DNA of 64,000 bases from Vespula vulgaris. Lineage: Eukaryota > Arthropoda > Insecta > Hymenoptera > Vespidae. This document shows positions 50,654 to 62,734 of this stretch, piece after piece. The notes beneath the pieces are model-generated. The model ran no database searches. It saw only the letters and a program-made list of their open reading frames with translations, and was not told where the DNA came from. The position numbers were made by a program, and so were the translations under genes. Each line of letters begins with the position of its first letter. Position 1 is the stretch's first letter. The stretch is from NCBI RefSeq assembly GCF_905475345.1, contig NC_066591.1, positions 4,419,501-4,483,500 on the forward strand, read 5' to 3'.

Positions 50654-51689
50654 TTTATTGGTTACTCGGTCCGTTGTATGCAAACAAGGTGCTTGTTTCT
50701 AAATTGAGTTGCAAGTCGGTCCCATCGTTAATTAATATATCTCGGGATACGAGCGAATTAAGCTCGATGAGAAACGGTATGTGAGCCTTTAGCACCCTGC
50801 GATCGTTCGTGTACTGATACAATGGTGCGTGCCGGAGATGTTTGTCGGGGAGTTACCGTTGTTGTAGTTGAAATTGTGGAAAGGAGAGAAAGTATCGTTT
50901 GGGAATGGGCGAGAGGAGTTGAGGGAGATTTTAGAGAGGGGTAACGAGAGAAGACTCGGAACGAGCAACCTGGGAGTCGTACCAATCATAAACGGACCGT
51001 AGCAGCTCGACAGGCGGTTACGAAATGGTGAATTTTCATGATCCGGCCAAGCGTGACCGTCTTGCCGAGACCAAAATCTCTCTTGCGTTCGTCTTTAACT
51101 TACGATTAGTATTACTTAACGGAGGAACGAAATGACAGATTCTGAGAAACAGATTCTGACCATCGTTTACGTCGATATCAATCTCCAGTATTTGGATAGT
51201 TATACGACATTTCATTTTTCCGAGTTCTCGGAATTAATTAATGGATATTCCAAGTTCGTTCTTTCCTTCGTTCGTTGACCGATACTTCCAAGTGATCTTA
51301 TCTTTTTTTCTTTTCTTCTTTTCTCTGTTTTTTTTTTCTTTCTTTATTTCTTTCTATCTTTTTATTGTTTTCTTTTCTTTTTCTGTTTATGGGATCTGTG
51401 AAATCATGAAATCTCATGAATTCGTGAATACTTTGCTTCACGATTTTAATATCTTTTTATTAACTAAACAAAGACTATGAAAAGAGAGAGACGCCGTGGA
51501 ATGTACTGTATTTAAACGAAGCACTGGAGGAGTCAGTAGATATCAAATTAGGGTGTAAAATGGGACTTTCTTGATGGTTTCAAAAGGCAGTTAGGGTGGA
51601 ATAGATGAACGAGAGAGGTTATAAAAAGGGGAAGGCATATATGGGCGAAAGGCTGCAGGAGACAGAAACACATACGTGAACGGAAACAG

Positions 51690-51691
51690 AA

Positions 51692-51759
<68 letters not shown>

Positions 51760-51800
51760 TGATAGACAGACAGATAGACAGACAGAGAGAAAGAGAAAGA
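51690..51800. repeat. Compound (GA)n-(GACA)n tract
   Basis: GATA/GA repeats pass into GACAGACA units and back to GAGAAA. Confidence 0.95.
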
Positions 51801-53661
51801 GAGAGAGAGGGGGAGAGGTTGGCAGTGTATCCATGTTTAGAAATTCCATTACTCGTGAGATGAGGTCAGTGCACGAGCTATTCATTAAACGCTATATTTT
51901 CTCTACATTTCTACCTGCGTTAACAACATCCAACAGGGAATGCCCGCTGACCCTACAAGCCACTTTACTCAACCCACCAGAATACCTTTCGAGAAATTCG
52001 ATCGTTTCGGACCAATCACAGGTATAGAGTTCGAAGTGTTAAATCGATGGGTACACTACCACGTCATCCTTCATCTTAGAATAAATTTTGAACACTTAAT
52101 GTTCCAACTAAAGGAATTCGAATAATCCTGTATCGTCTCAATTATCTCATTTGTCACGTGATCTCGGATTCAAGCCATATTTTTTTCTTCTTTCTCTTTT
52201 TTCCTTCTTATATAGAAAAACTTTCCTAATCGCTCGTAAATCGCTAACACTTAAGAGAACACTAAATCAAGGTCAGCCGTTCACGACGTGACGACCATTC
52301 TTTTCCTCAAATTGCGACTTCTCTACTACTACTGTTACTACTACTACTGCTACTACTCTCTCAGATATGATTTAGTACTTTTGACAGGATTAATAATTCC
52401 AAAACTCTCCATGGTGGTAGCAGATGTCGAGACATTTTCGCACCCCATTCTGAGTCTTCCAACATGATCTCCGAGAACACTCGCTTCCCCGTTCCTTCTT
52501 CTTCTTCTACCTCTTCTTCTTCTTCTTCTAGTCCTACTTCTTCGTCCTCCGACAAAGGTAAATCTGTCATATCCCTATGATATATCCGTCTCTACCCCGT
52601 ATGATGCTATTCTTCCTCCATAACTCTGGAACGAAAGAATAAAGGAACATAAGAGGGATTAAAAAGATATCCAGAAAAATGTTTCTTCGATAAATCAAAA
52701 AAATCGATGACTTCTTCCCTTCTTCAAAAAAAAAAAAGATATATATATAATAATAATAAAATGATAATAATAATAATGACGAATATACAGTAAAAAAGCC
52801 GTTTGCTCGGTCTGTTTTCGAAAAGACCATAATAATTCTGCCGATTCGTGTATTATATATTTTCTTGACAAATAAAAATGTTATTGAACGTCGTTTTTAT
52901 TTCGAAAAACGACGATTAACATAATTCTCGTGTATTTAAACAAATCACCATACAGTTGGATTTATAAATTTATATTTTTCTATCTAATCTCTTTCGGAAT
53001 ATATTATCTACTTAACCACGTTTCTTCAGAATATTTCTAAATGCAATACTTATATATGTGACAGCGGGCTCTAATGACAATTCATGTGTCATATAACTTT
53101 TCTTTTTCATATATCTTACTAGTGATTCTCTTAGAAAATATATTACATAATAGTTATAATATATGTACGAACATAATCAGATATCAAACACCTTGCAATA
53201 AATTTTCTAATACAAGTTATAAGACAAAAAAATATATAATAAAATCATATAATTCTATTAATATTATTAACTATATAAATTGATTAAAAACTTACATCGA
53301 TTTTCATTGATCCTTTGAAATATATTAATAACGCATACGAAACATATTCTTAAACATAACATTTGCCCTATACGTTCACATCTCACATTTACTTTATATA
53401 TTGCATTTACTATCAAATATCATTTATATCCATAAATAAAAATAAAATTAATGAGATAGAATCTTTCTATTCGCTAACTTGACAATTTTCTTATAAATCA
53501 CGTTCGATCCAGTGAAAATTTTAATGTTCATTTCAAAAATCATTGAGTAGTACGTATCAAAAATAAAAAATAAAAAGAAAACGAAGTAAAAAAAAGAAGA
53601 AGAAGAAAAATTAAAAAGAAAAGAAAAGGCAAACGAAAGACTAATCGATTTTCCGAGAGAC

Positions 53662-53696
<35 letters not shown>

Positions 53697-53764
53697 AAAA
53701 AAGAAAAAGAAAAGAAATTCACGAATAACATCGAGCTAACGCGTCGACGCACGATTTAGTCGAT

Positions 53765-53804
53765 GGGTGGGGGGTAGGGTGGGTTGGGCGTTTGGGCGGT
53801 TGGG
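53765..53804 (+). promoter_or_regulatory. G-quadruplex motif upstream of the candidate exon at 53871
   Basis: Seven runs of three or more G (53765-67, 69-74, 77-79, 81-83, 86-88, 94-96, 802-804) are separated by 1-5 nt. This satisfies the classical G3+N1-7 rule several times over. It lies on the same strand as the candidate first exon, probably in its 5' UTR or proximal promoter. Confidence 0.75.
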
Positions 53805-53870
53805 CAAATCAAGCGTTCGACGAAAGAGAACAAAAGCATTTTTACCGTCATAAGAGTGCTATTATCAAAG

Positions 53871-53983
53871 ATGGCAGTAGTCGAGGAAGGGCCGAACTTC
53901 TTGGAAGATGATTCCGAAGACGAAATTGCGATTCGAAAGAACCGCGCGCGCATGCCTGTGGCTCTTCTTAGGTTAGTGGTAGG
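53871..53983 (+). CDS. Candidate first coding exon, short acidic N-terminus, unrecognised product
   Basis: ATG in a good initiation context (CAAAGATGG) opens a short frame encoding MAVVEEGPNFLEDDSEDEI, then a basic stretch IRKNRARMPVALLR. Two donor sites are possible: AG|GTTAGT (exon end 53971), or GG|GTAAGG (exon end 53983), which matches the consensus better and is used here. The acidic-then-basic pattern and codon choice look coding, in contrast to the repeats on both sides. A 40-bp G-quadruplex motif lies 67-106 bp upstream. I do not recognise the protein and no downstream exon is identifiable in the next 9 kb; a long first intron would be normal. It could belong to the same gene as the exon at 62735 (alternative first exons) or to another gene. 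Confidence 0.45.
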
Positions 53984-54146
53984 GTAAGGCCTCGGCCTCT
54001 CTTACTCGAAGTTACGTATAATAGTGGGGATAAACGAATAGTGGGGATGTAGGCTGTACCAGAGAGACAGAATGAGAAAGAGAGAGAAACGCAGAGAAAA
54101 AGAGAAAGAAAGAAGAAAAGAAAGAGATAGAGAATGAGAAAGAATG

Positions 54147-54181
<35 letters not shown>

Positions 54182-54396
54182 ACGAGAAAGATAGATAGAT
54201 AGAGTGAGAAAGAAAGAGAGAGAAAGAGAGAGAGACACAGGTTGTTCCCGATCCAGCGTGGTAATAGAGGGCAGGTAGGCGGGTCGGCGGGCACGAAAAG
54301 TAGGGCCCCGCGGCTTCGAAGGAACGTTTTTCTCTAAATTACAGTCCCGACCGCGCTCGTTCTGTTCCGTCGTACCTTTCCCGTGAGCGCGAGTCA

Positions 54397-54541
54397 CTAC
54401 TACTACTACCACTACTCTACTATAATACTACTACTACTACTGCTGCTACTACTACTACACTACGGCAACTTGGCTACTACCTGAATTCACTATCTTCTTT
54501 CTCATTCTCTCATTCTCTCATTCTCTCATTCTCTCATTCTC
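54397..54541. repeat. (TAC)n-rich block followed by (CATTCTCT)5
   Basis: Imperfect CTA/CTG trinucleotides run from 54397 to about 54460. A perfect octamer-unit array follows at 54500-54541. Confidence 0.93.
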
Positions 54542-55059
54542 GCAGGGCTCATTCTCGCACGGCCGCAAATAACAAAATATCGTAATTCGATTTCGTTCTA
54601 CTTTTCTTTTTTCTTCTTCTTCTTCTTCTTCTTCTTCTTGTTTTTTTTTCCCCACCCTCTCCTCATTCATTTCCCTCCGCTTTATTTGTTTTCTTCTCCC
54701 TTTTCTGTTTATTTAACGATATTAAAAGAATAAAAAAAGGTAAGAAAAAAAAGAAAAATTGACGCCATCGCGAATTTTCACTGGTAGAAATCCGACGTCA
54801 ACACCCATTGGCTTCCGGGATCTATGAGATATGGGATAGGAGATGAAACAATTTGTCGAGCCACTTACAAGATGGATCGCCTGTCGGTGAATAAGATAGA
54901 GAGAGATAGATATATAGAAAGAGAGAGAGAGAGAGAGAGAAGGGGTTTCTGACGCTTGGTTATCGATCGTTCGTTCAACGACGATACAAGAAGTGACGTT
55001 AATGTATGTTTCGTTGTCGCTAAGGAAAGATGCGAAGGTGTTTGAATTCGTTCTTAAAG

Positions 55060-55200
55060 ACGACGACTATGACTACGACGACGACTAGGATGACGACGAC
55101 TAGCACGACGACGAGGATGATGATGATGATGATGATGATGCTGATGATGATGATGATGATGATGATGATTATGATAGCGATGATAATGATGATGACGGCG
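55060..55200. repeat. (GAC)n/(GAT)n trinucleotide block
   Basis: GACGACGAC variants, then about 19 GAT units (55114-55171) with single interruptions. The frames it leaves open (poly-Met, poly-Thr, poly-Asp) are repeat artefacts. Confidence 0.95.
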
Positions 55201-55469
55201 ATACGAAGAGAAGGAAGTAGAAACGTCTTCTTTTTCTTCTTCTTCTTCGTTTTCTTCGTCCTCTTCTCGAAAACTTAAGTTAAGTCTCGGAGGTTCAGTG
55301 ATTTCCTTGAAAATCCGTCAAGATCTTTCGTCCGTGTATAGGTACTATAAGGATTTATTACCCTACGCGTGCCTTATACGTCAATCAAATAAAAAGTTAA
55401 TCCGCATACGTAGCACGTTGTGGCAAACCGTAAGACGTTGTCTACTCTAATACCTAAGTAAGTAAGTAT

Positions 55470-55471
<2 letters not shown>

Positions 55472-55510
<39 letters not shown>
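55472..55510. repeat. (AT)n microsatellite
   Basis: Perfect AT repeat flanked by AAGT and GTATGT units. Confidence 0.97.
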
Positions 55511-55512
<2 letters not shown>

Positions 55513-55683
55513 TACGTATGTATGTAAGCACGTACCTATATATATATGTGTGTGTGTATGTGTATGTATGTACCGGCCCCTAAGAGAACATCGTACTTGC
55601 ACGTCGTAAACGCGTTTTAGAAGAAGAAGAAGAAATCCGTATTGGCCGGCCAGTCAGCTTCGTCTCGAAGAGAAACGGTACAG

Positions 55684-55688
<5 letters not shown>

Positions 55689-55737
<49 letters not shown>
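55689..55737. repeat. (GA)n microsatellite, about 49 bp
   Basis: Uninterrupted AG repeat. Confidence 0.98.
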
Positions 55738-55744
<7 letters not shown>

Positions 55745-56940
55745 AGAAAGAGAGAGAAGAAAAAGACGTTTTTGTTCGCGCGTAGAGTGAGTCTCCTGTG
55801 TCGATAGAGAGGCAGGTGAACGAGCATCGCAATCCGCTTTTCACGGTCAAGCAAATATCGGCCGTGCCGTGTTATAGCTACCGGAGGCCCCGCGGTAGAA
55901 GAATTTTCACGGGATGCCACGATGTTTATTGGACGAGATAGGTAAACCGGATCGCCGGAGCCAGGCCGGAGCCCCATCTTCGAGGAATGAAAATAGAGAA
56001 AGTACTCTCGACGCCCGGGGTCCGTTGGAATGACTCCGAGCTAACGTGCAAAATTTCTAGACTCTATATATGTATCTTTCTCTCTTTCTCTCTCTCTCTC
56101 AGTATCTTTCTCTGTATCTCTCTCTTTCTCTTTTTATCATTGTCTCTTTTATAGAGATCAGAGAAAATACGATTAGCGATAGTTCGAACTGATTCCTTTT
56201 TTCTCTTTTTTTCTTTCTTTTTTTCTTTTCTTTTTTTCTTTTCTTTTTTTTCTTATCCACTATTCTCTCAAGTATCCCATTCAATGGACCACACCTGGTC
56301 GTACTTTTCTTCTCCCACTCTCTCCCTCTTTCTCTCTCTCTCTCTCTCTCTTTATCTCTTTATCTCTGTCTCTGTCTTTGTTTCTTTCTGTCTATCTTTC
56401 TGTCTCTTTCTTTCGATTGGCTCGTCATTACGATTCGAGTTCAACAATCCCGGGAACACCGATTAAGAGATATCATGCTTTTTATTCGACGAACCGGCTC
56501 GGTGTAAATGTCTCTCTTTCTCTTTCTCTTTTCTTGAGATAGTCCGTAGGACGTAATTACCACGGGTGTCTTCATCGTAAGAAAAGAGACATAACTTTGA
56601 TCGTCTTTAACAGAACCGCGTAAAGACTGGTCACAGTGGTACGTGATATAATTAATAATTGATCGGACAATAGTCACGACGTTGGAATTTTTTTTTTCTT
56701 TTTTCTTTCTTTCTTTTTTTTTTTTTTTGTTGATTCTTTCTCTTCGTTCTTCGTTGTTTTTTCCTTTTCTTACTCGCAAGAGACACATGTAAATGGCGTA
56801 CGTGACGAGAATTAAAATGCTCGTCCGTGTGTCTGGTGTACTCGAAATCTTCTGTAGTCGCTGCTAAAATCATCTGTAAATATACCTAAGAAAGAATAAC
56901 GACAAAGTTTCTCGAATATACATATATATTCCATATGTGT

Positions 56941-56942
<2 letters not shown>

Positions 56943-56982
<40 letters not shown>
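56943..56982. repeat. (CA)n microsatellite, about 40 bp
   Basis: Perfect AC repeat, the only long CA array in the window. Confidence 0.98.
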
Positions 56983-56983
<1 letters not shown>

Positions 56984-59375
56984 AGTAGATACATAAATCC
57001 ACTTTCTTAAAAATTTACGTATACGCAACTAGTAATTTATCTCTTCGTCCTGTTAAAATAGAAAGCTCAAAGTTGATGGGCAACTCATGAAAAAAAATTT
57101 CGTTGATTTCATTAATAATTTCGATTTACATAATAACACTATTTCCATATTATTATTATTATCATTATTATATAGAGAGAGAAATAGCAATATCAAAAAC
57201 TAATTGGCTGCAGATTAATCTTCTATCCACAGATTAATCTTTTCTTCTCAAGCATGATCTCTTTCTATACGATACTAGAAAGTTTTCCACGTAGGCACGT
57301 CGACCCTCTCTCTTTCTCTCTTTTTCATTCGTAGGCGTACATAATCAAGATCGAAGTGCGCACAAGCGTTACTTGCAGGAAAGACGAGAAATCATGAAGG
57401 GACAGGTAGGTCGATAGGAAACTGGAAGTTCGTAGATTCTAGCGAGATGTTCGATCGTCCGAAGTATGTTGCCGTTGCTGACGACGCGAGCCATTCGACG
57501 GATGTATTCGAGCATCATGGAACATGAGTAAGAGCGAGAGAAAGAGACAGAGAAAGACAGACAGATAGAGACAGAGAGAGAGAGAGAGAGAGAGGGAGGG
57601 AGAGTGAGAGGGTGGGGGGAGGGAAACCATCCGGTCAGCCCACGAAGAGAAGCTGGACTCTACAATCTGCATAATTTCCTTCTGGATTTCCTCTTCGTTC
57701 CTTCTTTACATGCACGCATTTTGCGGAACACTTGGATCGCATTAACGAGTCCCTACTATGTAAGTAAGTACGTACATAGGTAGGTCGGACTTAATCGAAA
57801 TAAGGAATGATCGCGGAATCCTAACAAACTCTGGAATTCAATCGATTAGTCATTAGTCTTAGTAATTAATTACTTTCTCGCCTCGGTGTCTCAGCGATTA
57901 GCGATCGTCGATGTAAACCTGTAGAGAAAGATAAACTGGGACTGAGATGATTACTGATCGGATATACGAAAAAGGTTGGCCAATATTGAACTTGATTCGC
58001 TGGGTTGGTTATTAAACTAGTCAACCGATTTCGAATTTCTAATGAACTTCGACGTTATATTGAATTTTAATAGGGAGTTAACCGTAATTACACGTTATAC
58101 GTTGTAGAACGCCGGAGATCGCCGTGAGATATTCAGATCTAGTGTCGAAGATAACAGGATACGAGATGCGCTCTATAGGTTCTTTGTGCGACGATTTGAC
58201 ACGGAAGTACGTTATAAATCGATGGCATCGATCATCGGCTAATGCAAAGCCTGTCCTGAATACGCTCGAGATAACCTTTGAGAGGTAACCGCGAATAGAT
58301 TCGCCCTTACTTCCTTCGGTCTCCAGTCATCGTTCCGTTATCGTGGACGGTTAAACATGGCAAATGCGAACTTGAAATTAATTGTATTCCCCGTTGATCC
58401 TTTTACGCGTATTAAAAGTTTCGAAAAAAAGTTCCGAAGGAATATCGAAAGAGAAAACGTCAGAGGTTTCATTATTCGAATTATATATAATATCACTCAT
58501 CGACGTATCAAATCCTCCGAGATTCATTTATGAAAAAAAAAGGAACTATAACGTGACTATTGAGAGATAATAAATTTCAAGAATTAGATAATTATTTTTT
58601 ATTTCGGTTAGGTAGAAGAAATAGAAAAAAGCTATTATGATCGATGGATGAACGGTTGGATGACCAATTCGAAAGATAAAAATGTCGAAATTTACATAAA
58701 TATCTCGTTTCTTTGGAAAACTAATTTCGAATAATAGTTCGTAACTTTCATCGATCATTTTCGACTTTGGACCACGTCTTAGATGGGAAAAATAAATGAA
58801 ACTCGTTGAGTAGAGTAGAGTGAGCATACGACTGTATATGTTGTACAAAGTTCTAAGGCTATGAATCGAACGGAACACTCCCGTCGAGCTAACGCATGAC
58901 AAATATTTAAAGAAGATCCTCGAGTGCAGTTTCCACGAAAGGCGACCCTACCGAATATCGAAGAAGAAGTCGAGTTATTGAGTTTTCTCTTTCTCTGTCT
59001 TTATGTCTCTTTTTCTCTTTTTTTTCTCTCTCTCTCTCTTTTTCTCTGTGCATCGTATATAGCCAACCAAGGGAAGTCGTAATAAGTTGTCGTGGGAAAT
59101 AAAAGGAGACGTCGTGTGGATATGAAGCGCGGGAAACGTGGAAAGAAAAAAAATTAAAAAAAAATAAAAGAGAACGAAGCGTCAGTTTAGATATTGCGAG
59201 TGATTCTTTTTAGTTCCCTTAATGCATTCTTCTGTAAAGATTAACATACGATAAAAAAATTAATGTAAGTAGGTAACGTATGTAAATGTGATTTCTGAAC
59301 CTAAATATTAAGCAGGTTACATATGTTTTCAGAGCGATCAAAACTCATTTCTTTTAATTGAAATCATTGAGATAC

Positions 59376-59389
59376 CATGAATATTCATG
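59376..59389. other. 14-bp perfect palindrome
   Basis: CATGAATATTCATG lies in an AT-rich, simple-repeat-free island (about 59220-59540) with homeodomain-like TAATT motifs around it. Confidence 0.75.
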
Positions 59390-60502
59390 ATGACGTTAAA
59401 CCGAATAATTTGCATAATTTTTAATAATTGAAGGATTATTGATAGCTCTTGAAACAATCGATTTTACGTAATCGTACTACGTAATTACGATCACATAGTT
59501 CTATCCTGATCCTGTTAATTATCTTGAAATAATTATAAAAAAGAAAAAGAAGAAGAAACATATTAATTAGGACTCCGAAGTTGTTTTTATCAAGGAAAGT
59601 GTCCTCTTTTATTCTTCTTTTTTCTTTCTTTTCTTTTTTTTCTGAAACATCCTTTTGTCAGGACAATAATAAAATTAAGATGCTACCTGTCGACATTTCC
59701 TCTGTTCGTAATCAGCGAATCGAGAGAGGAACGTGATCGTAACCGTTGAAGCTGAATCAAATCGATAACGGACGGAGGATTCGGGTTGTATGTACGACAG
59801 CTGCTTCTTCTTGGATCGCGTGACAGGTGTCTTCTTCGAGTAGATACATATACCATAAGGAGTAGAATTTCTCAAGGTCGTTCGAGAGCTTGAGACTGGT
59901 CAACAGGAAATTCGTAAGGTCCGCGGAAGAAACTCTTCTCTCGGATGCTTCGATGCGTAAAAAGGTTTACAGGAAAAGAAAAAGAGAGAAAGAAAAGAAT
60001 AAAAGAAAAAAAGGAAAGACAAAAGGAAAGACTTTCGTTTCGGAACAAGCGCATCGAAAGGTTGCTCGGTCGAGGATGCTCCTGAATTGCCATGTCCATG
60101 TCGAATCGACGTCCTGGAAGAAGGACCAGATTTTGCGAAAGAGTCTCTGTCTTCGATGGAAATAACTAACAAAACGAAATATACCGACCAAATAGAAATC
60201 ATTTGATCCGTTCGATAAAAAGATATAGGACGAAATCGATAAATTGTTAAACATAATCCAAGAAGACTCGAATCCAATAATAAATTTTTATTTCTATCAA
60301 AGTTGACGAAATCAAAGAATAAGAAAAGCAAATATTTGTCCATTCTTGATTCTACGTAACACCGGAACACTTCATATTTTTTCGTTCGTAAAATAATCGA
60401 ACACCCACTACCATCACTACCACTATCCTCTTCTTTCCCCACCCTACTATTTCCAATCGATGATTTCGAAGAAAATAGCTTCGTAACACTTCGTTCGATC
60501 GG

Positions 60503-60580
60503 CCCCGCCCAATAGAATCCATCGATGAACTTTAACTCGTATAAATAGAATACCATAACACTATGAATGCATGGTATACA
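60503..60580 (+). promoter_or_regulatory. Candidate core promoter: GC box, CCAAT and TATAAATAG
   Basis: CCCCGCCC (60503-60510) overlaps CCAAT (60509-60513), and TATAAATAG follows at 60540-60548. A start site about 30 bp downstream would fall near 60570-60580 (ACAGTC at 60578-60583 is a loose initiator match). The arrangement is typical of a pol II promoter on the plus strand and could serve the gene whose coding exon lies at 62735. No transcript evidence is available. Confidence 0.3.
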
Positions 60581-60691
60581 GTCCCAGTTTATCCGTCCGA
60601 CACGTACAACATATGTATATCCGTTCAGAGAACTGTTCGAAGACAATTTTCTTCTTTTCCGATTCGACAGAAATAATATCGAAACACACAC

Positions 60692-60736
60692 AACAACAGA
60701 GACAACAACAACAGCAACAACAACAACAACAACAAA
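60692..60736. repeat. (CAA)n microsatellite
   Basis: CAACAA array with CAG and GAG interruptions. It lies just downstream of the candidate promoter at 60.5 kb. Confidence 0.95.
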
Positions 60737-61805
60737 GAAAGAAAAAAAGAAAAAAAGAAAACGTCGAAAATAAAATTGCATTGCGAAGGCACGATCTACA
60801 GAGAGGGGAAGGAGGTAAAAAAAGAAGGAAGAGGAGAGGGGAGAGGGTGAGGAGAAGAGGAGGAAGAGAGGGAGGAGAGAAGAGAGAAGACAGAAAAAGG
60901 GCGATCGAACGAAAAACGAGACCCGGTGACGTGTTCCCGTAAGTAAAAGAATCGTGGAACAGATCGTGATACAGGACATACGTGGTAGAGGCCCCGTCAC
61001 CATAGGCCCCCGACACCCCAAGCGCGTACTGTATTAGAAACGAATATAAATATAAATCGAGCGTGGTACTGGCGTTAGTGGGTTCGGTAGTGGGAGATAT
61101 CTCTCGGGTATTGGTGCCGTCGACGAAGTTACACGCACGAAGAAGGCTATAGTCCTGTCCTCGCTCGCGCACGAGGCCCCTTTCCTCCTCTTCCTCCTCC
61201 TCTTCTTCCTCCTTCTCTTTCTCTTTCTCTTTCTCTTTCTCCTCTTCTTCCACTTACCTTCCCTCCTTGTACTGCTGCTGGTGCTGCGTCGTTCTCCGTG
61301 AGGAAAGGCCCCGAGAGAGTGGGCTCAGTGTCCGCTCGGCCTCAGAGCGCCCCGTGCCAAGAGAGAAGGAAGGAAGGAAAGACTGGTGAACGCCGCTTCT
61401 AGAAGGTTTTAATGCCTCACTCGCCGGCTCACGACGCGAGTTATAACCGCTCCCAACGGTATACAGTAACAAATAACGAAAATCAAAAAGAGATATACAC
61501 GTGTGTATCTTCTTAACGTTCAGTGTTATACGAGGACTTTTAACCTAACATTCAAGATGTTTCTACACCGTGATCGGACAACGTTCGTCTAAGAAGCCTT
61601 TTTTTTTTCTTGCTTCCCCAACTCTGTCCACCCCACCTACCCTCCTCCTACCCTCGTCCGACCACCCCTCTCTTTCTCTTTCCCCTCGAGTAGAAAAGGA
61701 TAACTCGAGAGAGATCATTCAATTGAATCTTTTCTCGGAGCAAATCGATCGAAAGAGAGAAAGACCACTACTACTGTCGTCCTGCTGATTTTCTTCTTTC
61801 TTTTT

Positions 61806-61810
<5 letters not shown>

Positions 61811-61858
<48 letters not shown>

Positions 61859-61874
61859 GCCTGTCTGTCTGTCT
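61811..61874. repeat. (CT)n then (CTGT)n microsatellite
   Basis: About 44 bp of CT repeat passes into CTGC/CTGT units. Confidence 0.97.
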
Positions 61875-62031
61875 CCTTCTCTCTCTCCACTTGTCCTTCC
61901 TCACCTCCTTCTCCTGTTCGTTCAACACGCCGTCGAGATACCCACGGCGCACGGCTTTGTAGTCCGCGAGCAGTGCCGCGTATTAAAACGTTAATCTCCG
62001 ATGTGTACTACCGGTTATACGTACAGATTGC

Positions 62032-62035
<4 letters not shown>

Positions 62036-62070
<35 letters not shown>

Positions 62071-62233
62071 TCCCTCTCCCCCTCTCTCTCTTTCTCTTTC
62101 TTTCTCCCTCTCTTGATCGTTCCACCAGCCCTCCACCTCCCTTTCCTCAGCCCCTATCCTTTCGTCCTCTGGCTCGTTCGTGGCTGGTGCTTTCGCCGTA
62201 GCGCGTACTCGACCGTCTCTCTTTCTCTCTTCT

Positions 62234-62270
<37 letters not shown>
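62036..62270. repeat. Two (CT)n arrays in a pyrimidine-rich leader region
   Basis: CT repeats at 62036-62064 and 62237-62268 with C-rich sequence between them, upstream of the 62735 exon. Confidence 0.95.
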
Positions 62271-62698
62271 CTCTCTTTCCACTCCCTAGCTCAATACATC
62301 TATAGACCTTCGTCTTCGTTTTCACCTTCTTCTCCTTCTTCTTCTTCTTTTGCTTCATCTTCGTCTTCTTTTCTTTCATCTTCCTCTTCTTAACCCCTCT
62401 TCAACACCCTAGTATCCCCTATAACCGCGAGTCCTTCATATTTCATCGAGCTCCTGTTAAAACGTTCATCGCTCCAATGAACCGCAAGGATTCGAAAACT
62501 CCCGCCAAAACTTTATCGCGATAGGACTAAATTGACCAGGTTAACGATGAACGTCGGAAGATCTCCCGAGGAGGACGTCCTTCGAATTACGAAGGACGGG
62601 AGATGTATGGAGAAAGAAATCGGATGATGATGATATAAGTTACGTCGACTCGACGCTGATTAATCTTAAAAACGTCTGAGAAAACGAGAAAGAGAGAA

Positions 62699-62729
<31 letters not shown>

Positions 62730-62734
62730 AAGAT

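Larger units (their letters stand above)
47570..53760. other. Upstream flank of the sulfotransferase gene, no further gene seen
   Basis: Very AT-rich DNA (47730-48830), two long CT arrays, a GC-richer repeat-free stretch at 49540-50030, further islands at 50280-50600 and 50700-51240, then AT-rich DNA (52830-53500). Confidence 0.65.
53990..62730. other. Possible intronic or intergenic DNA between the two plus-strand exon candidates
   Basis: Dense simple repeats. Repeat-free islands lie at 54240-54390, 55760-56060, 57300-57500, 57860-58380, 59220-59560, 59690-59960 and 60940-61180. If the exons at 53871 and 62735 belong to one gene this would be a roughly 8.7-kb intron. No splice-linked exon was recognised between them. 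Confidence 0.45.

Noticed and set aside
55030..55278. Frame with long Thr and Met runs
   Set aside because: Entirely a translation of the (GAC)n/(GAT)n array.
59900..61021. Longest open frame in the window (373 codons, minus strand)
   Set aside because: Much of it is poly-Phe/Leu/Ser/Val from CTT, CAA and purine repeats read on the minus strand. The roughly 190 less repetitive codons show no domain and no family likeness, and the frame overlaps the plus-strand promoter-like elements. Most likely an accident, though a transcript would change that.
60561..61253. 230-codon minus-strand frame starting with a Glu/Lys-rich stretch
   Set aside because: The acidic start comes from a (GAA/GAG) array and the middle from CT and CAA repeats; no supported splice sites or domain.
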